This document shows, piece after piece, positions 21,420 through 29,338 of a DNA stretch of 64,000 nt. Position 1 is the first letter of the stretch. Each line of letters begins with the position of its first letter. Made by a program: the position numbers and the translations under genes. The notes under the pieces were generated by a model, which was given only the letters and a program-made list of their open reading frames with translations, was not told the origin of the DNA and ran no database searches. Source of the stretch: Roseateles_E cavernae (GTDB taxonomy: Bacteria; Pseudomonadota; Gammaproteobacteria; Burkholderiales; Burkholderiaceae_C); contig NZ_JBDPLH010000005.1 of NCBI RefSeq assembly GCF_040187885.1, positions 259,062 to 323,061 of the forward strand, read 5' to 3'.

Positions 21420-22733
21420 TTACAGCCGCACGAAATCGGCGCCGACCGGCACCGCGAAATCCTGGATCGCGACGCGTCGCTCGATCTTGTAATGCTCGAC
21501 ACCGGTCAGCTCGCGCAGGATGTAGGAATTGCGGTAGCAGCTCATGCCCAGGTCCTGATTGGTCATGCCATGGGTGTGCTGGCCGGCGTTCTGCACAAAG
21601 ATCTCGTTGCCGTTCAGATCGGCGGCGTAGTTGCGCGCCAGGCGGTAGCGGCCCTGCTCGTCCCAGCGCAGGCGTGCGCGAATGCCGTCGACGAAGGGCG
21701 GGATGTTCTCGCGGTAGCCGGTCGCGAACACCAGGCCTTCGCAGCGATGCGCATAACGCGTCTCGCAGTCAAGCTGGCGGAACTCCAGCGCGTAGCTGTC
21801 GGCCTCGTAGCGGCAGCCCTGCAGCTCGCAGTTGGCGATCAGATGGCTGCGCAGCGGCACGCCGCGCTTGCGCCGGTCGTCGAGCAGGTCGTAGATCTGG
21901 TTGATCAGGCTGGCGTTGACGCCCTTGTAGAGGCTGTCCTGGGTGCGCACGATGCGCTCCTTCTTGCGCTCGTCGAGCTGGTAGAAGTAGTCGATGTAGT
22001 CGGGCGAGAACATCTCCAAGGTCAGCTTGGTGGTCTCCATCTGGAAGAAGCGCGGCGAGCGCGTGATCCAGGTCAACCGGTACTCGTGCGCATCGGCCTC
22101 CTTCAGCAGATCGTGATAGACCTCGGCCGCGCTCTGGCCGCTGCCGACGATGGTGATGGAGCGCTTGCGCTGCAGCCAGTCCTTGTGGGCGATGTAGTCA
22201 GCGCTGTGCAGCCAGCGGTGCTCGCGCGGTTCGCAGAATGCCGGCAGCAAGGGCTTGGAGCCGACGCCCAGCACCAGCTTGCGAGCCCGCAGCACAAAAG
22301 GCTCGCGCCGCTCGCCCTGCACGCCGGTGATCACATAGCAGCCGGCCTGGCTGTCATAGACCAGCTCCTGCACCTCATGACCGAAGCGCACCTTGCTCAG
22401 CCGCGCCGCGGCCCAGCGGCAGTAGTCGTTGTACTCGGCACGCGTCAGGTAAAAGTTCTCGCGGAAGTAGTAGGCATAGAGCTTGCCCTCCTCCTTGCAA
22501 TAGTTCAGAAAGCTGAACGGGCTCTTCGGGTCCGCCAGGCTGACCAGATCGGCCAGAAAGGGGTTCTGCAAGGTACAGCTGTCGATCAGCATGCCGGGGT
22601 GCCAGCTGAACTCGGTATTGCGCTCCAGGAACAGGCCGTCGAGCTCGGCGATGGGCTCGGCCAGACAGGCCAGGCTCAGGTTGAAGGGCCCGAGCCCGAT
22701 CGCGACGAAGGCATGGACATTGGTGTTCTTCAT
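21420..22733 (-). CDS. alcA: Diamine N-monooxygenase (lysine/ornithine hydroxylase family, AlcA-like)
   Basis: 437 residues from ATG 22733 (MKNTNVHAFVAIGLGPFN), with GGGAG 4–5 nt before it. FAD- and NADPH-dependent N-hydroxylase for the first step of hydroxamate siderophore synthesis. The FAD motif is the family's GLGPFNL variant. The substrate region has HPGMLIDSCTLQNPFLADL and FYLTRAEYNDYCRWAA. The NADPH-binding motif is TIVGSGQSAAEVYHDLL, and the C-terminal ATGY is in LVFATGYRENIP. Substrate (putrescine, cadaverine or lysine) cannot be fixed from these motifs; the operon points to putrescine. It follows the receptor gene after 40 nt. Confidence 0.92.
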   Translation of the reverse strand: MKNTNVHAFVAIGLGPFNLSLACLAEPIAELDGLFLERNTEFSWHPGMLIDSCTLQNPFLADLVSLADPKSPFSFLNYCKEEGKLYAYYFRENFYLTRAEYNDYCRWAAARLSKVRFGHEVQELVYDSQAGCYVITGVQGERREPFVLRARKLVLGVGSKPLLPAFCEPREHRWLHSADYIAHKDWLQRKRSITIVGSGQSAAEVYHDLLKEADAHEYRLTWITRSPRFFQMETTKLTLEMFSPDYIDYFYQLDERKKERIVRTQDSLYKGVNASLINQIYDLLDDRRKRGVPLRSHLIANCELQGCRYEADSYALEFRQLDCETRYAHRCEGLVFATGYRENIPPFVDGIRARLRWDEQGRYRLARNYAADLNGNEIFVQNAGQHTHGMTNQDLGMSCYRNSYILRELTGVEHYKIERRVAIQDFAVPVGADFVRL

Positions 22734-22773
22734 GGCACTCCCACTCCCGCTTAGCAAAACAGCCGCCGGTGCC

Positions 22774-25152
22774 TTACCAGCGATAAGCCAACGTCGCGAC
22801 CAGGCTGCGCGCATCGCCCCAGTAGCAATAGGCCTGGCCGTAGCAGGAGGCCACATAGCTCTTGTCGAACAGGTTGTTGGCGGCCACGCGCAGGCTGCTG
22901 CCCTTCAGCGCCGGGCTGAGCTGCTGCAGGTCGACGCGCAGCATCAGATCGACCAGGGTGTAGGGCTGGGCCTTGAAGCTGTTGTCGTCGTCGCCCCAGC
23001 TGCTGCCGACATGGCGCAGGCCCGCCCCCAGCGCATAGCCGGGCGCGAAGCGCCAGTCGGCCCAGACCGAGGCCATATGGCGCGGTGCCTGGTAAGGCGT
23101 GTTGCCGGTGTGGCCCGAGGCCGACTTCACATAGCTCATGTCGGTGAAGGTGTAGCTGGCCTGCAGCGACAGCTGCGCGCTCAGCGCGGCGCGCGCCTCC
23201 AGTTCCACGCCGCGCGAGCGCACCTTGCCGGCCGGCACGTCGTAGTACTTGCCGACCGGCCGCGTTGCCACCTTGTCCTGGCTCAGCTCGTAGACCGCCG
23301 CCGACAGCAGCGTGGCAGAGTTCGCCGGCTGGTAGCGCAGGCCCAGCTCGACCTGCCGCGACTCGGCCGGCGGCAGGATCTGGCCGGCCTCGTCATTGCG
23401 CACGCCCGGGTTGAAGCCGTCCGAGTAGCTCATGTACGGCGCCAGGCCGTTGTCGAACAGATAGACGGCGCCGGCCCGCTTGGTGAATTTGGAGCCCCGC
23501 CATTGCGCCGGACTGCCGGTGCCCATCAGGTTAGCGGCGCTGGCGCGGTCGTGGCGCCCGCCCAGGGTCAGGCGCCAGGCGCCCAGCGCCATCTGGTCCT
23601 GCAGGTAGACGCCGGTCTGCTCCAGGCGTCGATCGATGTCCGCGCCGCCCAGATCGCTGAGGCCCGGGTTGCCATAGCTGGGCGTGAAGACATTGATCGG
23701 GGTGGCATTGCCCCAGGACCAGCGGCCGTCGACGCGGCGCTTCTGGTAGTCCAGCCCGGCCACCACGGTGTGCTTGACCCGGCCGGTCTCGAGCTGCCCT
23801 TCGAGCTGGTTGTCGACCGTGTGGCCGCGGGTCGACTCGTCGGCGCCGGAGTAGTAGCGGGTCAGCGTGTCGGGGCCGGCCCAGCCATAGCCATAGACCT
23901 GGCGCAAGGTCGTGTCGGCCGTCACATGGCGCAGATGCTGGCGGAACTTCCATTGCGGGTTGAAGTGATGCTCCAGCTGGTAACCGAGGAAGCGCTGGGT
24001 GCGGCGGTACTGCTCGACGCTGGGATCGCCATCGAAGAAGTGGCGCGAGATGCGCCGGCCGTTGTGCGCCGTCGTCAGGCTGGCATCGACCGGCACGCCG
24101 CTGTGATAGCTGCCCTGCGGGTCGTGCTGGAAATAGGCCTGCAGCAGCAGCACCGTGTCCTTGGAGAGATTGAGGGCCAGCGAGGGTGCAATGGCCTGGC
24201 GCTGCTCCTTGACATGCTGGAACTGCGAATCCAGGCCGCGCGCCAGCCCCATCAGGCGGTAGGCGGCCACGCCCTGCGCGTCGAGCGGCCCGGTCAGATT
24301 GAAACCGGCCTCGACGCGGCCGCGGTTGCCCAGCGTGATCTCCAGCTCGCGCTGGGGCTGGAACTGCGGCGTCATGCTGGTCAGCGCGACGACCCCGCCC
24401 GGCGAGGCCCGGCCGTAGAGCACCGAGGCCGGGCCGCGCACGACGTCGATGCGCTCCAGGAAGAAGGGGTCGACCTGCATCGAGGTGTAGCTGCCCTGGT
24501 CGCTGAGCAGGCGCAGCCCGTCCAGCAGCGTGCTGTCGACGCTGCTGTCCTTGAAGCCGCGCAGCGCCACATAGTCGTAGCGGTTCGACGCGCCGACCAG
24601 GCCGGTGAAGGTGCCGGGTGTGTAGTTCAGCGCCTCCGGCACCGCACGCGGTTTCTGGTCCTCAAGCTGCTGCCTGGCGACGACCGAGATCGATTGCGGC
24701 ATCTCCAGCAACAGCGTGTCGGTCTTGCTGCCCGCGGGACTTCGCTCGACGAGAGGGCCGCCCTCGCCCCCCGCAGCGGCCGCCCGCTCGGCCCGCGCAC
24801 GCACGAGCGGCAAGGCCGGCGAGACCGCAGCCCTGACGATGACCGCCCGGCCATCGATGACGGCGCTCAGCCCGCTGCCGGCCAGCAAGCGATCCAGCGC
24901 CTGCTGCGGTGTCAGCCGTCCGGATACGGCCGGCGCCGATTTGCCCGCCACCAGCTCGGCCTGCACCATCAACTCCAGTCCGGTCTGACGGGCCAGCTCG
25001 TTGAGCGCGCTCGCCAGCGGCTGAGCCGCCATGCGGATCTGCGCCGTGCCAGACGCCTCGGCGGCCGGCTGAGCATGCACCCCGGCGGTGGCCAGCAGCA
25101 AGGCCAGCGAGGCGGAAGGGAGTGGGAGTCGTCGAAGGAATGTCGTTGCCAT
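22774..25152 (-). CDS. TonB-dependent siderophore receptor with N-terminal signalling domain
   Basis: 792 residues: signal peptide (LALLLATAGVHAQ), STN/secretin-type signalling domain (about 30–110, AAQPLASALNELARQTGLELM and LTPQQALDRLLAGSGL), plug domain (about 140–270, QSISVVARQQLEDQKP and VDVVRG-type IDVVRGPASVLYGRASPGGVV) and a beta-barrel ending in the outer-membrane signal LAYRW. It imports the ferric siderophore with energy from TonB. The STN domain marks a transducer that reports ligand binding to the FecR-type protein encoded just upstream. It is the first gene after fecR, with a 76-nt gap that may hold its own promoter. Confidence 0.93.
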   Translation of the reverse strand: MATTFLRRLPLPSASLALLLATAGVHAQPAAEASGTAQIRMAAQPLASALNELARQTGLELMVQAELVAGKSAPAVSGRLTPQQALDRLLAGSGLSAVIDGRAVIVRAAVSPALPLVRARAERAAAAGGEGGPLVERSPAGSKTDTLLLEMPQSISVVARQQLEDQKPRAVPEALNYTPGTFTGLVGASNRYDYVALRGFKDSSVDSTLLDGLRLLSDQGSYTSMQVDPFFLERIDVVRGPASVLYGRASPGGVVALTSMTPQFQPQRELEITLGNRGRVEAGFNLTGPLDAQGVAAYRLMGLARGLDSQFQHVKEQRQAIAPSLALNLSKDTVLLLQAYFQHDPQGSYHSGVPVDASLTTAHNGRRISRHFFDGDPSVEQYRRTQRFLGYQLEHHFNPQWKFRQHLRHVTADTTLRQVYGYGWAGPDTLTRYYSGADESTRGHTVDNQLEGQLETGRVKHTVVAGLDYQKRRVDGRWSWGNATPINVFTPSYGNPGLSDLGGADIDRRLEQTGVYLQDQMALGAWRLTLGGRHDRASAANLMGTGSPAQWRGSKFTKRAGAVYLFDNGLAPYMSYSDGFNPGVRNDEAGQILPPAESRQVELGLRYQPANSATLLSAAVYELSQDKVATRPVGKYYDVPAGKVRSRGVELEARAALSAQLSLQASYTFTDMSYVKSASGHTGNTPYQAPRHMASVWADWRFAPGYALGAGLRHVGSSWGDDDNSFKAQPYTLVDLMLRVDLQQLSPALKGSSLRVAANNLFDKSYVASCYGQAYCYWGDARSLVATLAYRW

Positions 25153-25162
25153 GAGATTGAAT

Positions 25163-25172
25163 AAGAATTCTT
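25163..25172. promoter_or_regulatory. AT-rich palindrome just upstream of the receptor gene
   Basis: AAGAATTCTT is a perfect 10-bp palindrome within an AT-rich stretch, 11 nt before the receptor ATG. As a Fur box it scores weakly (10 of 19 positions at best), so it may be a leftover or an operator for another factor. Confidence 0.25.
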
Positions 25173-25228
25173 CTCATGTAGACGCAGCAAGCGCCCGGCA
25201 CCCCAGGTCGATCCGCAACTTTCTTTTT

Positions 25229-26239
25229 TCAGCGTGCGACGATCTCGACGACGCCACCCTGCTCGCGCAGGCGCACCGCCAGCACCTGGGGCAGGACGCG
25301 GCCGAAGGTCTCGAAGCGCCGCAGATCGAAGCTGCCGCTGACGCGCAGCGCCGCAACGGCCGGGTCGCGCAGCACCCAGGGCACCGGGCCGTAGCGCTCG
25401 AACTCGGCCAGCACGGCGGACAGCGGCATGTCGACAACGCTCAGCCGGTGCTCGCGCCAGGGCGCGATGCCGGCCGCCGCGACGACGCTGACCGGCCCGA
25501 GCCGGCCGGTGGCATCGCTGGCAATCTGCTGACCGGCCCTCAGCTCCAGCGTCGGCCCCTGCCGCGCGCTCAGTTGCACGCGCCCCTCCTCGACCGCGAC
25601 GCTCGCGCCGCCATGGCCCGGCAGGCCCGGTGTGTGGCGCACCGCGAAGCGGGTACCGACCACGGTGATGCGCAGTGGCCCGGCCAGCACCTCGAACGGC
25701 CGCGCCGCATCGCCCTTGACCTCGAAAACCGTCTGCCCCTCGGGCAGGCGCACCTCGCGGCGCGATCGGTACAGGGCCACCTCGGCCCGTGAGCCACTGT
25801 CCAGGCGCAGCTGGCTGCCGTCGGGCAGGCTGACCTCGAGCTGCTGGCCGCGCGCGGTGACGAACTGCTGGGCAAACACCGGCGCCTGCCACCAGGCCCA
25901 GCCCAGCCAGCTGCCGGCCATCAGCAGGCCGGCCAACAAGGCCCCCGCCCATCGCTGCCGCTGCTCATGCCTGCGCGTGCCGCACTCGCCGGCCAGCTGG
26001 CGACGCAGGCGCTGCACCCCGGCGCTCGGCAGGGCATCGAGCGAGCGCCATTCGCCCTGCCAGCGCGCCAGCGCCGCCGCATGGGCGGCATCGGCCGCCA
26101 GCCAGGCCTGCAAGGCGGCCCGCTCGGCCGCGTCCAGCGGCGTGCCGCCGGCGCAGCGCACGAACCAGTGCAGGGCAAGACGCTCGATCTCGGCCAGCGG
26201 CGGATCGGCTGGCGAGTAGGCTGGCAGCTCGGTGCTCAT
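25229..26239 (-). CDS. fecR: FecR-type sigma regulator
   Basis: 336 residues from ATG 26239 (GTG 26242 is also in frame). An N-terminal cytoplasmic DUF4880-like anti-sigma segment (ERLALHWFVRCAGGTPLDAAERAALQAWL) is followed by one transmembrane helix (WAGALLAGLLMAGSWLGWAWW, about 130–150) and the periplasmic FecR domain (FVTARGQQLEVSLPDGSQLRLDSGS, VFEVKGDAARPFEVLAG, VVGTRFAVR). It should pass the signal from the receptor's STN domain to the sigma factor. It starts 8 nt behind the sigma-factor stop, so the pair is one transcript. Confidence 0.9.
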   Translation of the reverse strand: MSTELPAYSPADPPLAEIERLALHWFVRCAGGTPLDAAERAALQAWLAADAAHAAALARWQGEWRSLDALPSAGVQRLRRQLAGECGTRRHEQRQRWAGALLAGLLMAGSWLGWAWWQAPVFAQQFVTARGQQLEVSLPDGSQLRLDSGSRAEVALYRSRREVRLPEGQTVFEVKGDAARPFEVLAGPLRITVVGTRFAVRHTPGLPGHGGASVAVEEGRVQLSARQGPTLELRAGQQIASDATGRLGPVSVVAAAGIAPWREHRLSVVDMPLSAVLAEFERYGPVPWVLRDPAVAALRVSGSFDLRRFETFGRVLPQVLAVRLREQGGVVEIVAR

Positions 26240-26246
26240 CACGTTC

Positions 26247-26864
26247 TCATCGACTTTTCTTCGGCGGCGCCTTGGTACGCAAGTCCTGGCCCTCGCGGCA
26301 GCGCCGGCAGGCCTGCAGGGCCAGTGCAATATGCTGCTCCACCATCTTGCGCGAGATGCCCATGCGCTGCGCCACCTCGGCGTGAGGCAGGCCGTCGAAC
26401 TTGTGCAGCACAAAGGCCTCGCGGCAGCGCAGCGGCAGGCCCTCGATGGTGGCCAGCAAGGCCTCGACCGCCTGGCCCGAGGCCAGCACCGTCTCGGGCT
26501 CGCAGGCCGTCGGCGCGGCGAACTCCCTCATCGGTTCGTCGGCCTCGTCCACGGCCTGCCCTGTGCTGCTCAGCTCGGCGCGCACCGCGCCGCGCCGGTG
26601 CTGGTCAATCTGCAGATTGCGCGCCGTGCGGTAGAGCAAGGCACGCGGCTCGGGCACCGGCTGGCCGGACTGCTGGAGGGCCAGCACCCGGGCATAGCTT
26701 TCCTGCACCAGATCGGCTGCGGCCTCGCGGTCGCGCAAGGCACGGGTGCAGAAATTCAACAGTTCTTGGTAGTAGCGCTCGAACACGGCTCGACCATGGA
26801 TTGACGGATGCCCTGGCAGACGGGCGTCAAGGTATGGCGGCGGCGAACCCGGTGCAATTAACAA
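26247..26864 (-). CDS. fecI: FecI-type ECF sigma factor for the siderophore locus
   Basis: Up to 205 residues. Region 2 is VFERYYQELLNFCTRALRDREAAADLVQESYARVLAL with ALLYRTARNLQIDQHRR. Region 4 is IEGLPLRCREAFVLHKFDGLPHAEVAQRMGISRKMVEQHIALAL. This is the iron-starvation subgroup, which normally activates the adjacent receptor gene once FecR releases it. The start is uncertain: TTG 26864 lies inside the Fur-box-like operator, and GTG 26786 directly before the conserved FERYY would give 179 residues. Neither has a strong ribosome site. The shorter form fits the family length better. Confidence 0.88.
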   Translation of the reverse strand: MLIAPGSPPPYLDARLPGHPSIHGRAVFERYYQELLNFCTRALRDREAAADLVQESYARVLALQQSGQPVPEPRALLYRTARNLQIDQHRRGAVRAELSSTGQAVDEADEPMREFAAPTACEPETVLASGQAVEALLATIEGLPLRCREAFVLHKFDGLPHAEVAQRMGISRKMVEQHIALALQACRRCREGQDLRTKAPPKKSR

Positions 26865-26878
26865 TAATTCTCATTATT
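26860..26878 (-). promoter_or_regulatory. Fur-box-like operator upstream of fecI
   Basis: On the minus strand the 19-mer AATAATGAGAATTATTGTT matches 14 of 19 positions of the classical Fur consensus GATAATGATAATCATTATC. It is the only comparably AT-rich stretch in this GC-rich area and sits at the 5' end of the sigma-factor gene, as expected for iron repression of a FecI/FecR system. Confidence 0.75.
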
Positions 26879-26903
26879 AATCAAGCGAGCGACAGAAATA
26901 AGA

Positions 26904-26931
26904 AAGCCCTCGGGTCCCGACCCGAGGGCTT
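26904..26931 (-). terminator. Intrinsic terminator after phoX
   Basis: A perfect 12-bp stem: AAGCCCTCGGGT (26904–26915) with ACCCGAGGGCTT (26920–26931) around CCCG. On the minus strand it is followed by the T-rich TTCTTATTTC. It begins 24 nt after the phoX stop and separates phoX from the Fur-controlled sigma-factor gene. Confidence 0.88.
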
Positions 26932-26955
26932 GTCAGTTCAGTCGATGTCTGCGGC

Positions 26956-29160
26956 TCAGCTGCCGATCACCCCGCCGTCGTTCTTGGTGATCACGATGGT
27001 GGCCGAGCGCGGACGGGCATTCGGGCCGCCGGCGCCGTAGCCGGCATTGCCGGGCCAGTGGCTCAGGTACTTGCTCGTATCGCTCACCGTGGCCGATGTG
27101 ATGGTCTCACCGGGGTGCTGGATGTTGATGAACAAGGCCTTGCCATCGGGCGTCTCGGCGCAGCCGGTGATCTCGCAGTCGACGGGGCCGACCAGGAAGC
27201 GCTTCAGCGTATCGGCCGTCGGCGCCTTGCCGACATAGGTGTCGACGCTCTTGCCGGTGTAGGCCAGGGTCTTCTTGGCACCGTCGCCGACGCTGCCGGG
27301 GATGCCGGCCAGCATCATGCAGTTGCTCTTGTCGGTGAAGGCGCCGTCGTCGGTCTGGATCCAGCACAGGCCGGTGGCGCGGCTGAACCACAGGCCGTCG
27401 GGGCTGGACATGTCCTGGTCTTCGGTCAGCGAGGACAGGTTGACCAGGCCCTTGTCGGCACCGGCCTCGGCACCGAACAGATAGACGTCCCACTTGAAGG
27501 CGGTGGCGGTCGCGTCGCCGGCCACCTCGGCCACACGGATGATGTGGCCGTTGACATTGCCGCTCTGCTTGGTGCTCGCGCCCTTGGTGTCGTCATAGGC
27601 GCGCGGGTTGGCGGCGTCGGTCGTCGCGACGGTGCGATTGCTGTTGTTGGTCAGCGTGAAGTAGACCTCGCCGGTGACCGGGTGGCTGGCGCACCACTCG
27701 GGGCGGTCCATCTTGGTGGCACCCACCGCGTCGGCGGCCAGGCGGGCATTGACCACCACATCGGCCTGGTCGGCGAAGGCGTAGTTGGTCGCGGCCTTGA
27801 TCACGGCGTTGCCGATAGCCAGTTCGATCCACGTGCCCGTGCCGTCGGCGTTGAACTTGGCGACGTACAGCTTGCCTGCGTCCAGGTACTTGTCGCCGGT
27901 GGCGATGCGGTCGGCCGGGTTGGCATCGGCGGCGGCCCAGTTGGCGGCCGACACCCATTTGTAGATGTACTCGCCGCGCGAGTCGTCACCCATATAGACG
28001 GCCAGGGGCTTGCCCTCGACCAGCTTGCTGAAGGCCGCGCTCTCGTGCGCGAAGCGGCCCAGGCTGGTGCGCTTCTTGATGGCGCTGGTCTTGCTGTAGG
28101 GGTCGATCTCGACCAGGTAGCCGAAGGTGTTCAGCTCGTTGCGGTAGTCGTCGCTGCCGTCGGCGGAGGCGCCCTTCTTCGAGATGTCCCAGCGCGCGTA
28201 CTTGTCGTCGGCGCCGCCGGTCTCCCAGCCATGGCGGCTCGCGGCGCCCTGGTTGCGGCCATAGCGCTTCAGCGAGGCAACGCTCTTGTCATTGCCGCGC
28301 GCCGCATCGTCCGCTGCACCACGGGTGAAGTAGCCGGCCCAGTTCTCTTCGCCGGTCAGCGTCGTGCCCCAGGGGGTGGAGCCGGTGCCGCAGTTGTTCA
28401 AGGTGCCGCGTGCGGTCTTGCCGTCGGCCGAGAACTTGCTCTTCATCAGGCCCGAACCGGCAGCCAGGCCGGACAGCGTGACCGGGGTCAGCGGCGTGAT
28501 GCGACGGTTGAAGGACGAGTCCTTCACATAGGCGAAGGCGGCGCCGTTCTTCTTGACCTCGACGACCGAGACGCCGTGCAGCGGCACTTCGCGGTCCACC
28601 TCGGCGGCCGGGCGCGGCAGCGTGTTGGTGCCGCCGTTGATATGCACAAAGGCCGAGGCGCGCTCGTTGCTGCTGTGGCTGGTCGCTTCATGGTTCATCA
28701 CCAGCAGGCCGCGGGCCGAAGCCTTGGCATCGGGCTTGCCGTCGGCGGACAGGCCGTAGTACTCCATGCCGTCGTGGTGGTCGCCGGCGCGGTTCTCGAA
28801 GTCGGCATCGCTGCCGTCGTTCTTGTAGGCGGTGGCGGTGGCGGTGAGCGGATCGCCCAGCGCATAGATCACGCTGGCGGTATAGCCGGCGGGCACGACC
28901 ACCTGGTCGGCCAGGCTCTTGGCCACGGCGGTGAAGCCCAGCTTCTCCAGCGGCTTCAGCGGTGCTGGTTCATCATCGTCGCCGCCGCCACAGGCCGACA
29001 GCGTGATGCCGCCGAACACCGCCGTTGCCGCGCTGCCGATGGCGCCGCGCAGGATGGAGCGGCGCGCCAGGCGTGCCTGCAGCACGCTCTGGAAGCTCTC
29101 ATTGGCGCTGTTGTTGTGGTCGATCTCGTCGGGGTCGACGTAGCGGGTGTCTTGGGACAT
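26956..29160 (-). CDS. phoX: PhoX-type alkaline phosphatase (DUF839), Tat-exported
   Basis: 734 residues. PhoX enzymes are Ca/Fe-dependent phosphomonoesterases that release phosphate from organic esters outside the cytoplasm. The N terminus carries a twin-arginine signal (Arg33-Arg34 in ARRSILRGAIGS), then a hydrophobic stretch and LSACGGG, which would allow a lipid-anchored form at Cys57. The DUF839 domain has LLVMNHEATS, TLTGEENWAGYF, YGRNQGAASRHGWE, GRFAHESAAF, YMGDDSRGEYIYKW and DRPEWCASHPVTGEVYFTLTNN, the conserved acidic and metal-binding segments. Two Pho-box units stand just upstream. Family length normal. Confidence 0.93.
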   Translation of the reverse strand: MSQDTRYVDPDEIDHNNSANESFQSVLQARLARRSILRGAIGSAATAVFGGITLSACGGGDDDEPAPLKPLEKLGFTAVAKSLADQVVVPAGYTASVIYALGDPLTATATAYKNDGSDADFENRAGDHHDGMEYYGLSADGKPDAKASARGLLVMNHEATSHSSNERASAFVHINGGTNTLPRPAAEVDREVPLHGVSVVEVKKNGAAFAYVKDSSFNRRITPLTPVTLSGLAAGSGLMKSKFSADGKTARGTLNNCGTGSTPWGTTLTGEENWAGYFTRGAADDAARGNDKSVASLKRYGRNQGAASRHGWETGGADDKYARWDISKKGASADGSDDYRNELNTFGYLVEIDPYSKTSAIKKRTSLGRFAHESAAFSKLVEGKPLAVYMGDDSRGEYIYKWVSAANWAAADANPADRIATGDKYLDAGKLYVAKFNADGTGTWIELAIGNAVIKAATNYAFADQADVVVNARLAADAVGATKMDRPEWCASHPVTGEVYFTLTNNSNRTVATTDAANPRAYDDTKGASTKQSGNVNGHIIRVAEVAGDATATAFKWDVYLFGAEAGADKGLVNLSSLTEDQDMSSPDGLWFSRATGLCWIQTDDGAFTDKSNCMMLAGIPGSVGDGAKKTLAYTGKSVDTYVGKAPTADTLKRFLVGPVDCEITGCAETPDGKALFINIQHPGETITSATVSDTSKYLSHWPGNAGYGAGGPNARPRSATIVITKNDGGVIGS

Positions 29161-29211
29161 GGGGGACTGCCTCTAGTGCTTGCTTGAAGCCGCGCAGTCT
29201 GATCATGGCCG

Positions 29212-29251
29212 GTGAAAATTCCGTGACATATCAAAGACTCGACTGTGACAG
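29212..29251 (-). promoter_or_regulatory. Tandem Pho box upstream of phoX
   Basis: Four 7-bp half-sites at exact 11-bp spacing, seen on the plus strand as GTGAAAA (29212), GTGACAT (29223), AAGACTC (29234) and GTGACAG (29245). Read on the minus strand they are CTGTCAC, GAGTCTT, ATGTCAC and TTTTCAC, against the PhoB half-site CTGTCAT. The 11-bp period is diagnostic of PhoB dimers. The last half-site ends about 50 nt before the phoX ATG. Confidence 0.72.
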
Positions 29252-29338
29252 CACGACGCGGCGCGGGCCCCAATCCGGACTTGGCCGGCAAAGGCGGGGC
29301 TCAGACCAAGCAGCGCGCGTGCGCCCAGCGCCCAGCCC

